A stretch of DNA of 32,108 nt from Pelargonium nanum (lineage: Eukaryota > Streptophyta > Magnoliopsida > Geraniales > Geraniaceae): positions 1 through 32,108 of the forward strand of contig JAYMTF010000655.1 of NCBI GenBank assembly GCA_036897485.1, given 5' to 3'. Positions 12,601-20,500 of the stretch are shown here, in pieces. The position numbers and the translations under genes are program-made. Position 1 is the stretch's first letter. Each line of letters begins with the position of its first letter. The notes below the pieces were generated by a model. That model was not told the DNA's origin, searched no databases, and saw only the letters and a program-made list of their open reading frames with translations.

Positions 12601-13290
12601 TGACAGAAATATTTTGTCACACTCCATCACAAATTACATTTTGTGATTGAAATCCATAGATTTGTGACAGAAATTCGCGAGTTCTTTTTGTAGTGAATGT
12701 GCACATTCTAGGTCATGAACATCAATAACTAACATGATCAAAAATGAAACAAACCTTGAGCTTGACAACGATGAGTTGACCACAACTGCAAGCAGTGGAA
12801 GGTTTAACTGATCCATCCATGACACAATATTCACCATTCCGTCCTCTTTACCATTGGTTGTGATAGAACTCGATTCTCCATTACCAGAATGCTCCGAATT
12901 GCTAAACTACAAACACGATAATCAAAATTAAAAAATACGATTAACCGACTAATTTGTAACCACAACAGAATCAAAACATACTTAATAATTTGCATTTTCA
13001 AATATTCTCGGCAACCAAACACTTACAGAAGAAGAAGAAGGATTGTGATTGGAGCCAAACGGGACCCATTTCCGGAAAGGGTCCGACGGGTCTCGAAAAT
13101 GGGTCGCCGGGAGAAACTGTAAGAAGGCGAGGAGGATGATAGCAGCTAAAGCTAGAAATTGGGCGATAGGGCGGGTGGTCGGAGCCGGATCGGAGCCCTG
13201 AAGTTGGGTCGGGGCGGGCGTTGTTGTTTTTTGGCCGTGAGGAGTTCGTCTGTGGAGGGAAGATGACGTTGGTGGGAAGTAAGAAGACAT
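9630..13290 (-). CDS. GT8-like type II membrane protein (galacturonosyltransferase-like superfamily)
   Basis: Exons on the minus strand: 13290-13027, 12906-12755, 11943-11833, 11750-11600, 11344-11073, 9870-9630; sum 1191 nt, 396 aa. A Ser/Pro/Thr-rich cytosolic N-terminus is followed by one hydrophobic anchor (about residues 42-60), then a short stem and a lumenal domain, the layout of a Golgi type II protein. GT8-like landmarks are LPLLAVVVNSSLSSS, VYFHFFIPGG, NYAVAAAEDC and the ASKPWVSDTPY segment. The position where GT8 enzymes carry the metal-binding DxD reads FIYVSPNVIVK (216-226), and the C-terminal HxxGxxKPW is absent; the protein ends QYLPPMADRILGC. I therefore infer a divergent or non-catalytic GT8 relative; substrate unknown. 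Intron 2 carries a CACTA MITE and intron 5 (1.2 kb) an LTR-like fragment. The model reads through all six exons without a frame break; exon 6 could start 14 bases earlier, but that would break the frame. Confidence 0.85.
10862..10971 (+). mobile_element. LTR-like fragment (solo LTR or TRIM relic) in intron 5 of the GT8-like gene
   Basis: A 110-base segment begins TGTTGAATATAAATTC and ends AATTCAACT, so its ends are inverted (TGTTGAAT / ATTCAAC). It is preceded by a purine tract GTGAGGGAGA (10851-10860) like a polypurine tract, and AGTATGAGAGC near its end resembles the common plant primer-binding motif TGGTATCAGAGC. This combination is typical of plant LTR retroelements; at about 110 bases it would be a very short LTR. 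The identification is tentative. Confidence 0.35.
12449..12695. mobile_element. CACTA-type MITE, 247 bp, in intron 2 of the GT8-like gene
   Basis: The element begins CACTACAAAAAAA and ends TTTTTGTAGTG, giving terminal inverted repeats of 11 bases with the CACTA signature. It is flanked on both sides by AAT (12446-12448 and 12696-12698), the 3-bp target-site duplication expected of the superfamily. The inside is built from subterminal repeats of the type TTTGTGACGGAAA in both orientations (at least six variants between 12471 and 12675), where a CACTA transposase would bind. It has no coding capacity, so it is non-autonomous. It sits 60 bases from the exon 2 donor site (12754) and leaves the splice sites intact. 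Confidence 0.85.
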
Positions 13291-14398
13291 TTTCTGAGTC
13301 TGTGAATTGTGATCGCAAGTTTTGTTTTAAACCAGCGTTGACTTTATCAAAGTTGATCACAATTTTTTTTTTTTTTTTCTAAACAATAATGTTAGTGTAT
13401 CAATTACGGAATATTCATAATCTCATAATTCGTGCTAGTGTTTCGATTCTCCGATGACTGATTTTGTTTTCTTTTGTTGTATATAACTCTGTATAAAAAG
13501 CGAACACAAAAGTTACAAGTACCGTAAAAACTGAACCAAAATATTGGGTTATAACAAGTGTTTTGTCGTCAAAATTTTGACGCCTCAGAGTTTCACAATG
13601 TTTGTTGTGGCAACCGATTGCTTAGGACCAAAATCTTATGTGCAATGAAGTATTTTTGTAATAGCTTGAAAATATAAATAGAACTAAGGCTATTTTCTTG
13701 ATGTCAAAGTAGCGTTGTTATGCAACTTTGGGCACCACGTTGAGAAAGTATATTGGGTGTTACATGTTGTCTTTTTTTCGTTGATTAGTATCGAGCTGAC
13801 AACATTCTCCGTCACAGTTAAGCATGTGAACAATGGTTCGGTTGGGTTGGGGTAGACCAGTAATGATAGAGATCCGATATATGTTTTAATTTATGAGAAG
13901 GTTGTTCACATTCAAGTGTCATTGTTTTATTTATGAAAATTTCGTACAGTACTGAAAAACATTTATATGTGGTCTTGATACTAAACAACTAAGGGTGATT
14001 ATCTTACATGCTAAACGGTATGATGTTCTTTTTAATGTGAATGAATCATATTGCGACATGTTATTGAATACATGTATGAAGTTGACATCCCAACACACTT
14101 GTCTTTAATTACTAAATATATTTGTATTTATATGCACATTATTCTTGTAAACAAGACATACAGTTGACTGGGAAAAAAACAAAACATGGACTTGCAAACC
14201 TGAAATTGAAGTGTGTACAGAATATAATATAAGTATATATATATAGTTCCTCACATTCAAGTTTAAATATGATGAAAACGAAGCCTTTCCCATTCATGAA
14301 ATTAATTAAAACTAGCAACTACATACACTATACAATTACAAAGCAAATAGACAGCAACAGTACTTAATCTATACTGTGATATAGCTAGTCTGAAATCA
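13291..14398. other. Intergenic: GT8-like promoter, NAC 3' flank
   Basis: No gene could be supported. The left few hundred bases should be the promoter and leader of the leftward GT8-like gene, including a poly-T run at 13364-13379 and a perfect 16-bp palindrome at 13567-13582. The right end is the 3' flank of the NAC gene. Confidence 0.45.
13567..13582. repeat. Perfect 16-bp palindrome CGTCAAAATTTTGACG
   Basis: The sequence is its own reverse complement. It lies 277 bases upstream of the GT8-like start codon. The half-site CGTCAAAA contains GTCAA, related to W-box cores, but no function is shown. Confidence 0.4.
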
Positions 14399-15524
14399 TC
14401 AAAGAATGAAGTGTATCATTGGTCTGAGCTCATCCCAGCTCGAAACTCCATCTATATCATAATTTGATGTTGCTGCTACTAACTGATCATCAATATCAGT
14501 TGAATTGATCACTCCATGATCATTGACTTGATCGTCAACATTATCTGACTCTGAACTGCTACACCTAATTATTGTTTCATAACAATAATTCCAATCCACT
14601 ACCTGATTTTGTTTCTGTTTCGTTGATGATATATTTTTCTTACGACAAACCTCGCGCTTTAGGATCCGGCAAACTGTCCAAACTTCCTGCAATTGCAAAT
14701 TCATTACTCATATGATCAGTCATTTGTATACAAATTGCAATAAATAAAACAATAGTGATGCATATATATATATATGTTCTTACTGCTTCTTCAACAAGAT
14801 TAGTTTTGGAAGTGTTAGGAGGAAGGCGAAACTCGTGCATCATCCAATTAGTTTTGGTGCCTTTTCCGGCGGAGCCACAGTAAAAAACCAGTGTTTTCTT
14901 GAGGCCAATAACAATATTGCGGCGGTGATGATCATATATAAGCTTGTCAATGCCAGTGGCTTTCCAGAACCCAGATCCTGCCACCCTGTTGGGTCTGAAG
15001 CTATTCTTGTACTTCCTGCCCCTCTTGCAAAACACGTACATCTCTTTTTCTCCAAACGCCCCAACTTCTGCTATGCATATATAATATAAACAAAAGTTAA
15101 TTATACTACATATATATATATAGAGAGAGAGAGTATCAGGAGTTGTATATTTGCTTAGATTCTCAGCTAAAAGACCAACAAAATTGATCTGGACGGGACG
15201 CTCCGCTTCCACAAATTTATTGGAACAAATGACGTGGCACCACCTCATTGGTCATAATTTACTGGCTGAGATTTTTTTTCGTAATTGAGATATACATATA
15301 AGTAATTAAGGTTTATACATACTTGGAAGATCCCATGGATTGTAGTTGTAGATGTCAACATGTTTGATGATGAGCTCAATATTGGTACATTTTTTCTCCA
15401 CTTTCCTCCTCAGATAAAACCCGACCAGCTCTTCGTCGGTCGGAGAAAACCTAAAGCCAGGGAGAAGTAGAGGCTCATCTTCTTCATAATTAGTATTGCC
15501 ATGATCATTCTGATCTAACTCCAT
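14399..15524 (-). CDS. NAC-domain transcription factor, JUNGBRUNNEN1 (ANAC042)-like
   Basis: Three exons on the minus strand: 15524-15323, 15067-14784, 14686-14399; 774 nt, 257 aa, the standard NAC gene structure. The NAC DNA-binding and dimerisation domain covers about residues 20-175: subdomain [34 protein letters not shown], subdomain [43 protein letters not shown] and [11 protein letters not shown]. The C-terminal regulatory half is short, acidic and Asn/Asp-rich and ends in [10 protein letters not shown], which matches the SWDELR segment at the end of ANAC042, the H2O2-responsive longevity and stress regulator. This supports the JUB1 clade. An in-frame ATG at 15590 is rejected as start because it lies upstream of the TATA box. 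The usual His in FRFHPTDEE is Ser here. DREB2A, DELLA or GA-gene targets are known for JUB1 but only inferred for this protein. Confidence 0.92.
15111..15133. repeat. Compound (TA)n(GA)n microsatellite in NAC intron 1
   Basis: Six TA units are followed by five to six GA units. A short (AT)7 run also lies at 14762-14775 in intron 2. Confidence 0.7.
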
Positions 15525-15577
15525 TAGTGATGATAGTATAATTAAATTGTTGTTTGTACTTTGTAAGAGAAGCTTGT

Positions 15578-15585
15578 TATATATA
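15578..15585 (-). promoter_or_regulatory. TATA box of the NAC gene
   Basis: The minus strand reads TATATATAA, 54-61 bases upstream of the chosen ATG (15524). A start of transcription about 30 bases downstream would leave a leader of roughly 25 nt (AC/T-rich, as typical). This also argues against the in-frame ATG at 15590. Confidence 0.5.
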
Positions 15586-15589
15586 GACA

Positions 15590-16976
15590 TATATGCAAGC
15601 TAGAGCGTGTGTGAAATGAGAGAATGTTTTGTTTGACTGGGGTGTACTAAATCTGTACGATTCAATTCCTCATTGACCTGTCATTAAATTGGAAACACTT
15701 GGATTTGTGTGGAAATGAAAGAGACATGTTTTTTATGTATTTTTTATCTGCTAATCATTGTCAGACTTAGTCTACTAGCTTTCTTTCCTGGATCCTTTTC
15801 AAATTCAAAATGACTTTAGAGTAACATATATCATTCTAAAGTTGCATTGATACTCTGAATTAGACAACAATGAATTATGACAGATAAAATTTTGAACGGA
15901 TAATCAGTTATTTACTTCAACGTTTAATGTCATAATAGATAAAGAAAATGCAATCAAATTTATTGTTTAATGTATTAACCGGATGATAAATCAGATTTAA
16001 TGTAATTTTATTAATTCATACCACATTAACCTTGATTAGTTTCTGGACGTATTGTTTTCACTAAATTTTTTTTTCGATGTATGTGTATATAAGACTCGTA
16101 CGTACTGAAACAAATTGAAGCCTGAAATTTAAAAGAAAAACTGCAAAAGAACAAGTATGATTACTATTTGTACGTACACATTCACTATAACCTTGACATC
16201 TCTAATAGTTATAGGTATAAATAACAAATATAAAGTCACTGTAATTATGCACCGAATTGGGAAATTTATATATAGAATATGTCCTTTTTTGCATGAAAAC
16301 GAAATATAGTAAATAGTCCTTGACTTGTTCAAATTGATTCACACGTTGGATACAAGTTTGTAATATGTGTCGGTCTTTACCAAGTCCAAATTATAATTAA
16401 TCTATTGAAATTTATCGTATTGTCTATTTCATTAACGCTAAAACCATTGTTACCAAACCCATCGTAGTGACATATTTTCACAACCTGTTTCCCAATGAAG
16501 TTTCATTGCTAATTTACTTAACATTAACTTATCCTATTCATAGCAATTTAGCATCATATACAAAACTAGCACTGATTGTGACTCGTCAAATCCCTTACGC
16601 GGTTTCTTTGAAGATTTTATTTGAGTGATGTTACACTTTTTTCTATATAATATCGTGCTGGGGAATTTCCAAGAAGGAAATATAAACAATAAAAAAAGGT
16701 ATATAAACAACGATGAAAATCTTATCTTTAAAGAGTTAAAGAAAACTCATGAACTGATCATATGTGAGTGAAACTGTAAACCAACTATATTGGAAGAGTT
16801 TGATCTCTTGATTAAACTGAACAATGTCGAGGCGCTCTAATATATACAAACTCATGAGCTTAATTTTAGGCATAATAAAATGTCGGGGAAGGTGAGAAAA
16901 TATTTACAGTAGATACACATTTAGGTAAAGTATACAAATATGGGAAAGAAAATGGTGCAAGATTGTGATAAAATCG
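15590..16976. other. Intergenic: NAC upstream region
   Basis: This is 1.4 kb of very AT-rich DNA with no supportable gene. Since the NAC gene is read leftward, it should hold that gene's promoter. I see no transposon ends with a matching partner here. Confidence 0.45.
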
Positions 16977-17171
16977 TTACTTCTCCACAAGTTGGAGCAT
17001 GAAGTTGAGAAAGTCATGGAAGCGTTCGCGACCCAAAGCTTTGGTGAAGATGTCGACAAGTTGATGTCGAGTAGAATTGGAGCAACAAATAATGACACAT
17101 GCCTATAAATGTTCAGGGATTAAGTGGTGGTCAATACTGACATGCTTTGTTTGTTCGTGTGAATGACAAAA
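16977..17171 (-). pseudogene. Ty1-copia polyprotein relic (C-terminal RNase H end)
   Basis: On the minus strand one frame reads EQTKHVSIDHHLIPEHL, an in-frame TAG, then STRHQLVDIFTKALGRERFH and a stop at 16977-16979. This matches the end of the plant copia RT/RNase H domain, where TKHVEIDYHF is followed by a stretch containing DQLADIFTKALGR. The internal stop, the altered residues and the lack of any integrase, protease or gag sequence upstream show that it is a dead fragment. No LTRs could be delimited. Confidence 0.75.
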
Positions 17172-17251
17172 TTATCGATTATAACAAAATAGTGGAGTGG
17201 GATCAGAATGTGGAAGTTGAAAATAAGTTTGCACTAGATTATACAAATACT

Positions 17252-17267
17252 GACTGAATGGGTATTT
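17252..17267 (+). repeat. Target-site duplication, copy 1, of the U6 retropseudogene
   Basis: GACTGAATGGGTATTT directly abuts the 3' end of the U6 copy and repeats at 17354-17369 with one mismatch. Confidence 0.8.
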
Positions 17268-17353
17268 CTTGGTTTGTGCGTGTCATCCTTGTGCAGGGGT
17301 CATGCTAATCTTCTCTGTATCGTCCTGATTTTATCAGATGTTCCCGAAGGAAC
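17268..17353 (-). pseudogene. U6 snRNA retropseudogene, 3'-truncated
   Basis: The minus strand starts GTTCCTTCGGGAACATC and continues with ACGATACAGAGAAGATTAGC, CCCCTGCACAAGGATGACAC and GCACAAACCAAG. This follows plant U6 from nucleotide 1 (GTCCCTTCGGGGACATCC) to about nucleotide 86. The ACAGAGA box and AGC triad are intact. Most differences are C-to-T or G-to-A transitions, as in methylated, non-selected DNA. The last 15-20 nt of U6 and its T-run are missing, and the upstream DNA lacks the plant USE (TCCCACATCG) and a properly placed TATA. It is therefore a pseudogene, not an expressed U6. It begins exactly at the boundary of a 16-bp target-site duplication. Confidence 0.85.
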
Positions 17354-17369
17354 GACTGAATGAGTATTT
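17354..17369 (+). repeat. Target-site duplication, copy 2, of the U6 retropseudogene
   Basis: GACTGAATGAGTATTT starts at the base following U6 nucleotide 1. The pair has the length expected of LINE-type target-primed insertion. Confidence 0.8.
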
Positions 17370-17384
17370 GAATTTGTACAAGAA

Positions 17385-17390
17385 GGCCCA
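17385..17390 (-). promoter_or_regulatory. Possible site II element (TGGGCC) upstream of the HAD-like gene
   Basis: The minus strand reads TTATTGGGCCTT, 155-160 bases upstream of the HAD-like ATG. TGGGCC/T elements bound by TCP factors are common in promoters of plastid and growth-related housekeeping genes. No TATA box is evident for this gene, which would fit a broad housekeeping promoter. Confidence 0.3.
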
Positions 17391-17544
17391 ATAATTAACC
17401 AAACATAACTAACTTATAGGAAGTGAACCCTTTTAGCAAAGCTTATTTGGGTAAAATGGTAATTCGACTCAGCGCTACATTGCAAAACTGTTGTGGCTGT
17501 GGGTGCTTTTAGTGATAACTGAAAAAAAAAACAGTCAGATTGCA

Positions 17545-20500
17545 ATGGAAACAGCTTCTTCATCGTGTTCAATTCTCCACAAAATCCAAGTTTCCAGCAT
17601 CACCTCTCCCTCCCACAGATTCCACAATGGAACACCTAAATTTTTTAATCCCAGCTCGTTTCCTTCATTTTCTTCCACTTTCCCCAGAAACTCCCATTTT
17701 CCCGGAAAACGTTCGCAGCTGGACCGGTTCACTGCTCTCAATTCAACAACCACCCCTCAAAATCCAAACCCACCTCCACAACTAGCCCTTCTTCTCGAAG
17801 TCGAAGGGTAGATTAATCTTGCATTTATTTAAAATCAAAAGAAAAGATTTTTTTTATTATTTGTATTTGATGCTCCAGTGTTGTTTCGATGTTTTTAGGG
17901 TTCTTATGGATGTTTATAGACTCGCCAATCGTCAAGCCTTCAATGTAGGTGCGGCAGATAATTTTTTTTTTTGTTCAGAGTTGTGATTGGATAAGGCAAC
18001 AGTTTCATGGTGGTGACATTTTCTTTTGTTCTATTGATTTAGCATTTAAAAAGCTTGGACTTGACTGTGCCAATTGGACTGAACCCATCTATGCAGACCT
18101 TGTAAGGTGTGGAATCAGTTAAGTTTGTCTAAACAAAATTACTAGTGTTTTGCTCAAATGTGACCATTTGAGTTGGTCATTGTTTTTTGTCATAAACTGG
18201 GAGATTGTCTCCAATACTTACGAAGGATTCGATGTTTACTTACCAGAAAGAGTGCTGGAGATGAAGAAAGGATGTTGATCTTGTATTTTAACCGGGTGAG
18301 GTTCTGACTATTCGAAGATACAGGAAGCTAATGGGTCTTCATACCTTCCTATGTTTTATACTTTATTAATCTGTTTTCCTATATATCTGTCCTCAACAGA
18401 TTGGTTGGCCTAGTTCATTGCCTTCAAATGAGAAGAAAACATTCATGAAAAATGTGTTGCGTGAAAAGGTATTTAAGACACTGCCGGCTTATTACAAGAT
18501 AATATGCATTGGTTTTTATCTATTATAAAGCTTTAAAATGTAACAGAGTCTACTGGCAATCTCCCTTCTGAAAATGAGGGTGTAAGTTTTGTACAATAAG
18601 CTGCTTAACTATTGGTTAGTGGTTGGCAGAAAAATGCTTTGGACGAGTTTGTGATATCAGAGAGTTTACCTTTACGGCCTGGAGTTGAAGAGTGAGTTTC
18701 CTCGTCCAACTTATATTCAAAATTACATATTGTGCATTTAATGTTTCATGGTGTATTGCCCTTTCTGTTAAAGGCTTTAAGGTCTCTAATGATTATCAAT
18801 GTTACCTTCTGTAGTGTATTCCTTTGGGATAATAGTTGGTGAGAATATGAGATGTATTCTTTTGGAGCTAATCTTCATAAGCAGATGAATATGTTTTTCC
18901 TTTTCCGCCAAGTAAGTAGGCATCTAAGTATTGGTGCCCCATATTCAATCTATCACATCAAGCACTCTAGCCTGAAACCACCCTTTGACTGTAAAGAACT
19001 TTGTCTCTAATTCATGCTTTTAAAATATGTGTCTCCCCACTAATACTCCATGCTCATCTTTGTCTCCGAATCATGCCCTTAGATTTCAGATCATAGGTGT
19101 AGTTAGACAAGAGCTTATGTTACCCCAATCCTCACTAATCCCTGCGCTTCTCCTGAATATCTAGAAAACTTAATGCTTCTCTCTTATTTCCTATTTCTAG
19201 ATATGCAAAAAAATCTATATAGTAAGTTCTGTCAAGTTTATGGTGCATTTCTTTTTCTTTTCTTTTTTCTTTTTGTTTTATATATATATATAGGTAAAAG
19301 GAAAGTAAGTTGTATGCTCCACACCTAGGTTCCTGTTGTAAAATTAATGCCATTAGTGGTAACAGTTATGCTACATTTTTATCAGCAAAAGTTGATTTTG
19401 CCAGCAAAATACTAGCGATAAGAGTCGGATTTCAAGTTCAGAGTTCACTGGTTCAGCAAACTGGGTTGGCATATGGACAAAAACTAGGTGAATTTTTGTG
19501 ACCAAAATCAATAGCTAATGTTATTTTCCCTTTCTGCGAATAATGATTTTTTATGGCCTTTATTTTCCTCATTTTAGATCACAGTACCAAACTTTTGTTG
19601 TGTGCGATCTTTTCCTTTCCTGGAAGGTGATAGCTGTGTGTAGAAGCTATTTTTAACAATGTTATCATCAATACTACTTTAGCTGATCAAGCTTTTAATT
19701 CCATAGTGTCTCAGAACAAAAAGAAACCCAGTTAACATACTAATTTGAGTGTCACACTTCAGCATATTTACAATGCTTGCAGGGCCCCCCTTCACACTCT
19801 AAACTATTTTGCTTAATGACATCTGTCTAGGTCCAAAGTTCCAACTGAATCTTAGAAACTGCGACTGAGACTAAAGTTTGTTAGGTATCTTAACTCTTAA
19901 TCATCATGAGTTTCTTAGCAAGTAGCCATCAATTAATAACTAATTGTTTAATTCTGAAATTCATTAACTATCTGTGTTGGTTTATGCTAAATACTCAAAA
20001 TTGTATCCCATTATAAAGATTAAGAAGAGGACGACTATGATGGTCCCCTCCCTATGGCAAAGCTGTTAATCATCTCATTAGGCAGATTAATCTTCTTTTC
20101 CATATTAAGCAAAGAAGATTGTAACCCATGAATGCCATCTTCATTTGCAGTTTCTTTGATGATGCCTACCGTGAAGGAATACCTGTAATCATAGTTACAG
20201 CCTACAGCAAAAGTGGAGATAAAATGTGCAGGTAGTTTTTCTTAGTTAATTAAATTTATAATTATGAATCCAACAAATTAGTTATGATTGAATAATGTGG
20301 CATCATATACTATGGAATCTGTGCGTCTTCCCAGAAACTACACAAGGCCTTCAGCTAGTCATGCTCATTGAACATTTGTTAAGTAAGAAAGTATACCAAG
20401 TTGTTGAATAGAGACACAGGTATCAGTACTATGACTCATGGAAGAACTTATACTTTGACCTGAGATGCATAATAATCATGAGAAAGACAAAATAAAGCAG

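Noticed and set aside
15525-15590. N-terminal extension of the NAC protein to the ATG at 15590
   Set aside because: That ATG lies upstream of the TATA box, and family members start close to the NAC domain.
17268-17353. Functional U6 snRNA gene
   Set aside because: 3' end missing, no T-run terminator, no USE or TATA at plant Pol III spacing, many stem changes.
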